Below are positions 1 to 5,170 of a stretch of DNA of 5,199 nucleotides, piece by piece. The notes under the pieces are model-generated. The model was given only the letters and a program-made list of their open reading frames with translations, was not told the origin of the DNA and searched no databases. The stretch's first letter is position 1. The number at the start of each line of letters is the position of its first letter. The translations under genes were made by a program, and so were the position numbers. The stretch comes from Desulfobacterales bacterium (GTDB lineage: Bacteria > Desulfobacterota > Desulfobacteria > Desulfobacterales > C00003060), in the NCBI GenBank assembly GCA_030629475.1, contig DAOVOU010000184.1:1-5199 (forward strand), given 5' to 3'.

Positions 1-489
1 ATAGCCGGCCTTGGCCACCTCCAGGGCCGCACTCAGGCCGGTTACACCGCCTCCCATTACCATGATCCTCTTGTCAATGGGCTCCTCCGGCTGGTAAGGC
101 TCGACAGGGAGTTTCTTCTCGGCCTCAGCCATGCCCATGCGGAGATAGTCTTCAGCCATCTCCTGGATGAACTCATCCACTTCCCCTTCCTCTTGGGGTT
201 TGTGGCTCCAGATCACGCCTTCCCTCAAATTGACCCTCTCTACAATGGCCGGGCCAAAATCAAAGACATCGTAAAGCACACGGCGGGAACAGGCAGCAAT
301 AACGACCGTGTTCACTCCTTCGCTCTCTATGTCCTGCTTGATCAGCTCAATGCCTTCCGGGGAGCACATGATGGGATGGGTGTGGCGGATTTTTATTTTC
401 GGGGGAACCTTTTTCTCCAGTTTCTCTATGTCAAGGGCCTCTCCGATCCCGCAACCTGTGCAGATATATACGCCTAACTTTTTCTCCAT
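1..489 (-). CDS. qmoB: QmoB, quinone-interacting membrane-bound oxidoreductase subunit B (N-terminal part)
   Basis: This is the first 163 codons of an HdrA-like flavoprotein; the rest lies beyond the left edge, so the gene is cut by the window and not broken. QmoB is a cytoplasmic FAD and iron-sulfur subunit of the QmoABC complex, which links the menaquinone pool to APS reductase. The protein starts MEKKLGVYICTGCGIGEALD. An N-terminal domain of about 140 residues has Cys10 and Cys13 in a CxxCG motif, Cys42 (IMCSPEG) and Cys67 (AACSRR), an arrangement seen in HdrA/QmoB-type proteins and suited to a 4Fe-4S cluster. A dinucleotide-binding GGGVTG (residues 146-151) then opens the FAD domain. The ATG is chosen because an AGGAGGT lies 8 nt upstream and the frame is open to the edge. 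It follows qmoA by 13 nt. The identity rests on these motifs and on the position after qmoA; the catalytic body and C-terminal domain cannot be seen. Confidence 0.9.
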   Translation of the reverse strand, partial: MEKKLGVYICTGCGIGEALDIEKLEKKVPPKIKIRHTHPIMCSPEGIELIKQDIESEGVNTVVIAACSRRVLYDVFDFGPAIVERVNLREGVIWSHKPQEEGEVDEFIQEMAEDYLRMGMAEAEKKLPVEPYQPEEPIDKRIMVMGGGVTGLSAALEVAKAGY

Positions 490-497
490 TGTCGATT

Positions 498-504
498 ACC
501 TCCT
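498..504 (-). promoter_or_regulatory. Ribosome binding site of qmoB
   Basis: The minus strand reads AGGAGGT, a perfect anti-16S match, 8 nt before the qmoB ATG at 489. It overlaps the TAG stop codon of qmoA (503-505), so a ribosome terminating on qmoA covers the qmoB initiation site. This suggests translational coupling of the two HdrA-like subunits. Confidence 0.85.
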
Positions 505-1780
505 AGCTACTCACCAAGGTTTGAATGGCCTTAAGGGCCACACCCGTGGCATGTTGATTGGATGAGGTCACATCCAGTGGCTTCACAGCACAACCCGTGG
601 CATACATTCCCCCTCTGTCAAGGTCTGAAACCACAAAGCCGTCAGGGTCATACTTGACGTCGCCCGGCAACTTGGTGTCTACCGTGTTCGGAACCATCCC
701 TGTGGCGAGTACAGCCATGTCAACCGTTTCCTGGACCTTTTCGCCGGTCACCGCATTTTCTGCCACCACCGTGATATCCTTGGTGCCGGGATCTTCCTGA
801 ACTTCGGCCACCTTACCCTTGATCAGGAAGATGTTCTCGTCCTCTTTGATCTTTTTGTAAAACTTTTCATAACGCTGTCCGGGCGCCCTGATGTCAATGT
901 AGAATACGAAAATCTTGGCCTCAGGGTATTGCTCCCTCACGTAGGTGGCCTGTTTCAACGATGCCATGCAGCAGATGTAGGAACAGTAAGGCAGATGGTT
1001 TTCGTCTCTCGAGCCCGCGCATTGAACAAAGCCGATCTTTGAGATCTTCTTGTTATCCGAAGGACGCAAGATCTTCCCGTTGGTCGGGCCGTTGAGGGAG
1101 GCAAGGCGTTCCATCATCATGTTCGTAATCACGTTGGGGTATTCGAACCCTAAGTTGTCTATCTTCGAGGCATCATAGGGCCTCCAGCCTGTCGCCCAGA
1201 TAATGGCGCCAACCTTGAGGTTAACCGTTTGGGGCTGCATATTTAGGTCAATGGCGTCGTACTTGCATGCTTCAACAGCCCGCTTGGCGTCGTCTGTGCC
1301 GATAATCTTGGGAGAGATAACGTAGCGCATGGGAAAGGAAAACTCATGAGGCAAATAGGCCCCTTTCGTGGTACCCATATCGAAATTGAATTCATCTGGG
1401 AGCTTTGTCATGCAAACCTTTTCACACTCGCCACAACAGGTGCACTTTTCGTTCACATAGCGAGGATTGATTTTTACAGTCACGTTATAGTTTCCCGGAC
1501 CCCCTGAAACGCTCTGGACCTCAGCCAGGGTATAGAAACTGATCCCGGGATTATCCTTGATCCTTCTGAAATTGATCTCAAGGCCGCATGCCGGAGGACA
1601 TAGCTTGGGAAAGTAGTGCTTCAACTGAGCGACTCTTCCGCCCAGAGAAGGATTCTGCTCCACAAGAACAACCTCATAGCCCACTTCAGCGGCTTCAAGG
1701 GTTGCCGTCAACCCGCTAATCCCTCCTCCCACAACCAGGATGCTCCCCTTCTTTTCTTCAGCTCTTTGTTCTTCTGTCAT
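503..1780 (-). CDS. qmoA: QmoA, quinone-interacting membrane-bound oxidoreductase subunit A (HdrA-like flavoprotein)
   Basis: This 425-residue protein is full length for QmoA. It is a soluble FAD subunit of QmoABC, related to subunit A of heterodisulfide reductase, and is thought to hand electrons from menaquinol towards AprBA. The N-terminal Rossmann motif VGGGISG (17-23), with Glu41 at the end of the second strand, binds FAD. NPSLGGRVAQL (43-53) and the CPPACG motif (Cys61, Cys65) are typical of HdrA proteins. A ferredoxin-like motif follows, CTCCGECEKVC, in which Cys113, Cys116, Cys119 and Cys123 fit CxxCxxCxxxC and Cys115 is extra. The HdrA signature continues with QCAGSRD (253-259), CSYICC (266-271) and YIDIRAPGQ (294-302); ATGCAVKPLDV (395-405) closes the FAD site. 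The ATG has a GGAGG 6 nt upstream. The gene starts 85 nt after aprA, behind an intrinsic terminator, and its stop overlaps the qmoB ribosome binding site. No membrane segments are seen; QmoC would anchor the complex. Confidence 0.95.
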   Translation of the reverse strand: MTEEQRAEEKKGSILVVGGGISGLTATLEAAEVGYEVVLVEQNPSLGGRVAQLKHYFPKLCPPACGLEINFRRIKDNPGISFYTLAEVQSVSGGPGNYNVTVKINPRYVNEKCTCCGECEKVCMTKLPDEFNFDMGTTKGAYLPHEFSFPMRYVISPKIIGTDDAKRAVEACKYDAIDLNMQPQTVNLKVGAIIWATGWRPYDASKIDNLGFEYPNVITNMMMERLASLNGPTNGKILRPSDNKKISKIGFVQCAGSRDENHLPYCSYICCMASLKQATYVREQYPEAKIFVFYIDIRAPGQRYEKFYKKIKEDENIFLIKGKVAEVQEDPGTKDITVVAENAVTGEKVQETVDMAVLATGMVPNTVDTKLPGDVKYDPDGFVVSDLDRGGMYATGCAVKPLDVTSSNQHATGVALKAIQTLVSS

Positions 1781-1786
1781 GCTATT

Positions 1787-1791
1787 CCTCC
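1787..1791 (-). promoter_or_regulatory. Ribosome binding site of qmoA
   Basis: The minus strand reads GGAGG, followed by AATAGC and the qmoA ATG, giving a 6-nt spacing. Only 4 nt separate it from the U-tract of the upstream terminator, so folding or unfolding of that hairpin may also affect ribosome access. Confidence 0.8.
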
Positions 1792-1795
1792 GATT

Positions 1796-1833
1796 AAAAA
1801 AATCTCCAGGCGCCGCCTGCGCGGCGCCTGGAG
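1796..1833 (-). terminator. Intrinsic terminator between aprA and qmoA
   Basis: On the minus strand, CTCCAGGCGCCGC (1833-1821) and GCGGCGCCTGGAG (1816-1804) form a perfect 13-bp, GC-rich stem with a GCAG loop. One A and then seven T residues follow (1802-1796). This is the classic Rho-independent form. The plus strand has no U-tract on the other side, so it acts only on leftward transcripts. It lies 32 nt after the aprA stop and ends 15 nt before the qmoA start. I infer that it ends most aprBA transcripts and lets a fraction continue into qmoAB. Confidence 0.9.
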
Positions 1834-1865
1834 GTCCTGAATATCATCCTAACCGATGCCGACTC

Positions 1866-3821
1866 CTAATCCGGGACGATCTTGACATAGTCCCTTTTCA
1901 ACATAGTCCACTCTTTGGTTGCCAGGTCATACTTGGAGTTCGTAAAGCAGAACCAGTCCTTGTCATTTTGTCCTGGAAAGTCCGCCCTGTAATAAAAGCC
2001 AGGATAGCGGGACTCCTCTCTGAAGAGCATGTGCCGGCAATGGAGCTCCACGGTCCACAGCCGGTGTCTCATCTCGTGGGCCCGCAGCAGCTCATGCAGA
2101 TCGCCAGCGCCCAGTTTCATAGAATCCTCGTGCATTACCTTGAACATATCCATGATGATCTTTAAGCTGGTCCCACTGGTCTGATAGTAGGTAGACCAAC
2201 CAGCGCCATACTCATTAGTGGCTTTCATCAATCGCATGGAGAAGCCGGAGGCCTTCAGATAATTCGGGTTGATGTCCTGAGCTGTGGTGTACTCGTAGTT
2301 ATCCAGGTACAGCCTGACCGGTTGGTATAGATAGTCTACCAGGTCCTGTGTAGACTCCGTGGGCGTGGGCGTAAAGTCATTGTCCCGCAGATACCTGCAC
2401 ATCTCCTTGGCGGCAATGCGGCCCTCCGCATGGGAGCCTGAAGAGAACTTATGCCCCGAGGCACCGACCACGTCTCCAGAAACAAACAGGCCATTAACGG
2501 TGGTCATGCGGTTATAACCCGTCTTGTACGAATCGGGTACCCAGTCTTCCATCGGCCCGCCGGCCCAAACGCCACAGCACCCGGAATGAGAACCTAACAG
2601 GTAGGGCTCGGTGGGCATGACCTCAGAGTTCTTCTTTTCAGGCTCGGTGTCTGTTGCACACCACAGATTGGCCTGGCCGCACGTCATGTCAAGGAAGTCC
2701 TCCCAGGCCTCGGATTCGAGGTGCTTGAGCTCTTTCTTGTCCATGGTCTTGCCGAGCTCGGCCAGGGCAGTCACAGTATCCATCATGATCGGGCCACGGC
2801 CTTCCTTCATCTCCGCCAGCATGAGGTGGTTCCTCAGGCAGGTGGGGGTCACCGCAGCCGTCCCGTAAGGTGCGTACTTTTGGAGCTCCGTCTTGGCAAA
2901 ATCACTCGCTGCAAAGTTTTCACCCAGTGCGTTTAAGCACTTTGCCTTGAAGAGCAGGAACCAGGCACCCACAGGACCATAGCCGTCCTTGAAGCGAGCC
3001 GGTGTGAAGCGGTTCTCCATCATCGTCATCTCAGCACCGGCCTCCATGCAAAGGGTATAGCCGGACCCTGAGTTCCATACAGGAAACCAGGCACGTCCCT
3101 TACCCTCGCCCTGGGCGCGAGGCATATAGATGTTTACCGCACCGCCAGCGGCAACCTGTACGGCCTTTGCCTTAATCACATATACCTTGTTATCGCGGAC
3201 GCTGAACCCAACGGCGCCGCAACAGGTATTCTCCTTGTTGGCATCCAGGAGGAGCTTCGTGATGTAAACCCTCTCCAGGACGTTCTCTTCGCCGAGTGCC
3301 TTCTTGGCTGCCTCGGCCACAATGCACTTGTAAGACTCGCCGTTGATCATGATCTGCCATTTGCCGGTGCGAACAGGCTCGGCGCCATCTTTCAATAGGC
3401 CAATCTCAAGGCCCTTTGCGCCGTCAATGCTCTTGCCCTCTGCGCTCTTTTTCCAACAGGGAAGGCCCCATTCTTCAAAGAGGTGGACAGAGTCGTCCAC
3501 GTGCCGGCCCAGATCGTAGACCAGATCATCGCGGGTAATGCCCATCAGGTCGTTTCTGACCATCCTGACGTAGTCTTCGATGGGGTTTTCGCCAATGTAA
3601 GTATTGATGGCCGAAAGCCCCTGGGCGACCGCACCGCTTCGCTCCAGGGCCGCCTTGTCAACCAAAAGGATGCTCTTGTCCCCCGACCATTTCTTCATCT
3701 CAAAGGCAGCGCCACAGGCAGCCATGCCGCCCCCCACGATCAACAGATCCACTTCTCTTTCCTCAACCTCTGGATCCCTTACCGCGAGAAGCTCTCCCGT
3801 CGGTTTACTCGGTATTGCCAT
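1866..3821 (-). CDS. aprA: Adenylylsulfate (APS) reductase, alpha subunit, FAD-binding and catalytic
   Basis: AprA is the cytoplasmic flavoprotein that reduces adenosine 5'-phosphosulfate to sulfite and AMP (reversed in sulfur oxidisers). At 651 residues it has the usual length. The N-terminal FAD-binding motif LIVGGGMAACGAAFE (27-41) ends in the expected way with LLVDK (Asp55), and the second FAD segment SGDVVGASGHKFSSGSHAEG lies at 448-467, as in the fumarate reductase/succinate dehydrogenase flavoprotein superfamily. The active-site segment MENRFTPARF (268-277) carries Arg271, and LGSHSGCCG (409-417) carries His412. By position these appear to match the substrate-binding Arg265 and His398 that I recall for Archaeoglobus fulgidus AprA; the numbering is from memory. 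The C-terminal 150 residues form the helical and capping part found in AprA. The ATG has AAGGAGG 8 nt upstream. It follows aprB by 65 nt, and the two subunits form the AprBA heterodimer. No frameshift or missing core motif is seen. Confidence 0.97.
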   Translation of the reverse strand: MAIPSKPTGELLAVRDPEVEEREVDLLIVGGGMAACGAAFEMKKWSGDKSILLVDKAALERSGAVAQGLSAINTYIGENPIEDYVRMVRNDLMGITRDDLVYDLGRHVDDSVHLFEEWGLPCWKKSAEGKSIDGAKGLEIGLLKDGAEPVRTGKWQIMINGESYKCIVAEAAKKALGEENVLERVYITKLLLDANKENTCCGAVGFSVRDNKVYVIKAKAVQVAAGGAVNIYMPRAQGEGKGRAWFPVWNSGSGYTLCMEAGAEMTMMENRFTPARFKDGYGPVGAWFLLFKAKCLNALGENFAASDFAKTELQKYAPYGTAAVTPTCLRNHLMLAEMKEGRGPIMMDTVTALAELGKTMDKKELKHLESEAWEDFLDMTCGQANLWCATDTEPEKKNSEVMPTEPYLLGSHSGCCGVWAGGPMEDWVPDSYKTGYNRMTTVNGLFVSGDVVGASGHKFSSGSHAEGRIAAKEMCRYLRDNDFTPTPTESTQDLVDYLYQPVRLYLDNYEYTTAQDINPNYLKASGFSMRLMKATNEYGAGWSTYYQTSGTSLKIIMDMFKVMHEDSMKLGAGDLHELLRAHEMRHRLWTVELHCRHMLFREESRYPGFYYRADFPGQNDKDWFCFTNSKYDLATKEWTMLKRDYVKIVPD

Positions 3822-3829
3822 ATTCGTAT

Positions 3830-3836
3830 CCTCCTT
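3830..3836 (-). promoter_or_regulatory. Ribosome binding site of aprA
   Basis: The minus strand reads AAGGAGG with 8 nt to the aprA ATG (3821-3819). It confirms the start and fits the high expression expected for APS reductase. The rest of the 65-nt aprB-aprA gap shows no strong hairpin, only a weak AGGTT/AACCT pairing. Confidence 0.85.
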
Positions 3837-3887
3837 AATACTTAGAGATTAGGTTATTTGCTTGCTCAAACCTCTCCTGACAGATCT

Positions 3888-4322
3888 CTATACAGTCTGA
3901 GGGTTAGACATTGTCTTGCCCTCGGCTTCCTCAGTCGAAAGACAGTTGCTGTCAAGATCTTTACCTACCAGACTCGCGTACTCATTGGCCGCACCTTCCG
4001 GTGTGGTCCGGATGGGGAACTTGAAGCGCTTGATCAAGCCGTTTCTGAACTTGCAGGTCCACATGACATCCTCGGTGCCCCTCATGGGCATAACACTGGA
4101 GCCCAGGGGAACAAAATCAGAATATCCTCTCACCTCAACCGCCTGGGTGGGGCAGATCTTGACACACGAAAAGCACTCCCAGCACTGATCCGGCTCCTGG
4201 TTATAAGCCTTCATGGCTGTTGGGTCCAAGACCATCAGGTCATTGGGGCAGATGTACATGCAGGCCGTCTTTTCCCCGCCTTTACATCCATCACATTTTT
4301 CTTGAATGACAAAACTTGGCAT
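3888..4322 (-). CDS. aprB: Adenylylsulfate (APS) reductase, beta subunit, two 4Fe-4S clusters
   Basis: AprB is the small iron-sulfur partner of AprA and passes electrons from the Qmo complex to the AprA flavin. The protein has 144 residues and starts MPSFVIQEKCDGC, the conserved AprB beginning. Two ferredoxin-like cysteine sets are complete: Cys10, Cys13, Cys21, Cys25 and Cys47, Cys50, Cys53, Cys57, the first with the AprB-type widened spacing. Trp48, in CWECFSC, matches the tryptophan that sits between FAD and the nearer cluster in the Archaeoglobus fulgidus structure (recalled as Trp48). The later part, PLGSSVMPMRGTEDVMWT (72-89) and RFKFPIRTTPEG (99-110), is the AprB-specific region that wraps around AprA. 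The ATG at 4322 has a perfect AGGAGGT 6 nt upstream. A GTG at 4412 would add 30 residues but has no well-placed ribosome binding site and is rejected. As first gene of the operon it is preceded by a long control region. Confidence 0.96.
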   Translation of the reverse strand: MPSFVIQEKCDGCKGGEKTACMYICPNDLMVLDPTAMKAYNQEPDQCWECFSCVKICPTQAVEVRGYSDFVPLGSSVMPMRGTEDVMWTCKFRNGLIKRFKFPIRTTPEGAANEYASLVGKDLDSNCLSTEEAEGKTMSNPQTV

Positions 4323-4328
4323 TGATTT

Positions 4329-4335
4329 ACCTCCT
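4329..4335 (-). promoter_or_regulatory. Ribosome binding site of aprB
   Basis: The minus strand reads AGGAGGT, 6 nt before the ATG at 4322. It decides the aprB start in favour of MPSF over the longer in-frame GTG start at 4412. Confidence 0.88.
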
Positions 4336-4563
4336 GAATCGATTTTTTTGAGTACTCCCGGGAAGATCGCCCCACATACCACCATGTGGCTCCATATCTC
4401 CCGTTTCAACACGCACCAGTTGTCACATCCCTCCTTTCATCTAAGTTTGTTCGGCCCCTTTTAAGACTCCTGTGTCTCATGATTTGTTTCCCGATACGTT
4501 CTGCGGAAAGTAACAGCCTGCGGAACAAAAAAACCGTCGCTCAGTTGCTATGCGCCCTCATAG

Positions 4564-4591
4564 ATCTTAGGCGCTTTGGAGTGGTGGTCAA
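4564..4591 (-). promoter_or_regulatory. Candidate sigma70 promoter of the aprBA-qmo operon
   Basis: The minus strand has TTGACC (4591-4586; 5 of 6 to consensus), a 16-nt spacer and TAAGAT (4569-4564; 4 of 6, including the important first T, second A and last T). Transcription would start near 4557 and give a leader of about 235 nt before aprB. A perfect palindrome abuts the upstream edge of the -35 box, which supports a regulated promoter. The assignment is by pattern only. Confidence 0.5.
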
Positions 4592-4607
4592 GTATCGAAA
4601 ACGATAC
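4592..4607. promoter_or_regulatory. Palindromic operator candidate abutting the -35 box
   Basis: GTATCG, four A residues and CGATAC form a perfect inverted repeat with 6-bp arms. Its edge touches the -35 hexamer of the candidate aprB promoter directly. This is the placement expected for a dimeric regulator that activates or represses. The regulator is unknown. It could instead simply form a small hairpin in a transcript from further upstream. Confidence 0.4.
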
Positions 4608-4623
4608 CGGTTGATGTGAAGAA

Positions 4624-4641
4624 ATTTGAGATATTTCACAA
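4624..4641. promoter_or_regulatory. Rex-like operator candidate
   Basis: The 18 bases ATTTGAGATATTTCACAA match 15 of 18 positions of the Rex operator form TTGTGAA, ATAT, TTCACAA as I recall it; the right half-site is perfect and the left half has three mismatches. A further TGTGAA lies just outside at 4615-4620, making a wider inverted repeat with the same TTCACA. Rex is an NADH/NAD+-sensing repressor and is reported to act on sulfate reduction genes such as sat in Desulfovibrio. The site lies upstream of the nearer promoter and downstream of the farther one. Confidence 0.35.
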
Positions 4642-4679
4642 AGAAATCTACGCAATTACAGACTCCAGAACAACGACTC

Positions 4680-4708
4680 CGTTTACCATCATACGCCCAT
4701 CTTGTCAA
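4680..4708 (-). promoter_or_regulatory. Second, weaker promoter candidate upstream of aprB
   Basis: The minus strand has a perfect -35 hexamer TTGACA (4708-4703), but at 17 nt the -10 is only TAAACG (4685-4680), matching three positions. An 8-bp inverted repeat (ACAGACTC at 4658-4665, GAGTCTGT at 4730-4737) flanks it. It could be an activator-dependent promoter that would read through the Rex-like site, or chance. Confidence 0.22.
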
Positions 4709-4835
4709 GCCTTTTTGGGCGCAGCTTTAGAGTCTGTCCGACAACTATGCGTCGAGACGTGATACCCACAACATATTGTGCTAGGTAATGATGAGATCAT
4801 ACGTTATATAGTGCTTGAACGAAAACCTATATTTT

Positions 4836-4871
4836 TTCGGCATCTTTCATTCCTCGGTTTACACTTTCTCA
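4836..4871 (+). repeat. Dispersed repeat, copy A
   Basis: This copy contains TTCGGCATCTTTCAT followed six bases later by GTTTACACTTTCTCA. The same two blocks recur in the same order in the copy at 5103-5161 and inverted in the copy at 4946-4988. It is the shortest version and lacks the TACTTT/TGGC block shared by the other two. Confidence 0.55.
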
Positions 4872-4880
4872 GAAAAAAGA

Positions 4881-4944
4881 ATAAAAGGCTTACGCCTTAA
4901 CTCCCCAGGTTGGAGCTTCTGGAGTTAATCCGTAAGGATTTTAT
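4881..4944. repeat. Concentric palindrome of two tetraloop hairpins (REPIN-like)
   Basis: Two 24-nt arms (4881-4904 and 4921-4944) are inverted copies of each other at 20 of 24 positions, around a 16-nt centre. Each arm also folds on itself: AAGGC-TTAC-GCCTT at 4885-4898 and AATCC-GTAA-GGATT at 4927-4940. The four arm differences fall exactly on paired hairpin positions, so both hairpins stay intact. Outside, TTTACACTTT (4858-4867) and AAAGTGTAAA (4951-4960) add another inverted pair. Read on the minus strand, the left hairpin is followed by a T-rich stretch and might act as a weak terminator for a gene further right. Confidence 0.6.
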
Positions 4945-5031
4945 CTCAAAAAAGTGTAAAGTACTTTTTGGCTTCTGTGAAGGATGCCTTTTTTTTCGGC
5001 CAAAAATTCGAAATCCGAAACACGTACTGTT

Positions 5032-5082
5032 CTCAAGGCGAAAGCCGCAAATCCGTGATGTCCTCAAGGCGTCAGCCGCAAA
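5032..5082 (+). repeat. Two 31-nt-spaced mini-hairpin repeats
   Basis: CTCAAGGCGAAAGCCGCAAA (5032-5051) and CTCAAGGCGTCAGCCGCAAA (5063-5082) differ only in the tetraloop: GGC-GAAA-GCC in the first and GGC-GTCA-GCC in the second. Each forms a small hairpin similar to the AAGGC-TTAC-GCC hairpin at 4885. Two copies only, so not a CRISPR array. Confidence 0.6.
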
Positions 5083-5102
5083 CAATGACAGAAATAAAAA
5101 TC

Positions 5103-5161
5103 TTCGGCATCCTTCATTTTCGCCACCATTTTCGCCACAAAGTAGTTTACACTTTTTTTCA
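5103..5161 (+). repeat. Dispersed repeat, copy C
   Basis: TTCGGCATCCTTCATTTT and GTTTACACTTTTTTTCA repeat the two blocks of copy A at 4836-4871 in the same orientation. Its inverse partner at 4946-4988 forms the other end of the MITE-like unit. Confidence 0.55.
5115..5138 (+). repeat. Perfect 12-bp tandem duplication
   Basis: CATTTTCGCCAC occurs twice back to back. It lies in copy C of the dispersed repeat, between its GGCATCCTTC and GTTTACACTTT blocks, and accounts for part of the extra length of that copy compared with the others. It looks like slippage or a short repeat unit. Confidence 0.7.
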
Positions 5162-5170
5162 CCACTCCAG

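Larger units (their letters stand above)
4947..5160. mobile_element. MITE-like unit with terminal inverted repeats
   Basis: The left end reads as an A-run, GTGTAAA, then G, TACTTT, T, TGGC (to about 4972). The right end on the minus strand reads as an A-run, GTGTAAA, then C, TACTTT, G, TGGC (from 5160). The terminal repeats are about 26 bp with few mismatches. Inside, GAAGGATGCC (4979-4988) and its inverse GGCATCCTTC (5106-5115) extend the symmetry. There is no transposase, and I see no clear target-site duplication. It may be a small non-autonomous element or a decayed repeat pair. Confidence 0.4.

Noticed and set aside
1740..2165. Plus-strand frame of 141 codons across the qmoA start, the terminator and the aprA end
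   Set aside because: It is a shadow of real minus-strand genes and runs through the terminator hairpin; no supporting motif.
3858..4325. Plus-strand frame of 155 codons
   Set aside because: It is antisense to aprB, and its translation has no recognisable domain; the aprB frame with two full cluster motifs explains the region.
4323..4412. N-terminal extension of AprB from a GTG at 4412
   Set aside because: The conserved AprB start MPSFV at 4322 has a perfect ribosome binding site at 6 nt; the GTG has none at a usable distance.
4970..4996. Imperfect hairpin followed by eight T on the plus strand as a terminator
   Set aside because: The stem is short and bulged, no plus-strand gene precedes it, and the sequence is explained as an inner part of the inverted repeat.
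5032..5082. CRISPR-like repeat
   Set aside because: There are only two copies, the spacer is about 11 nt, and no cas gene is visible.
4897..5085. Minus-strand frame of 62 codons in the repeat island
   Set aside because: It is made of the mini-hairpin repeats and the MITE-like end, has low-complexity composition and resembles no protein I know.
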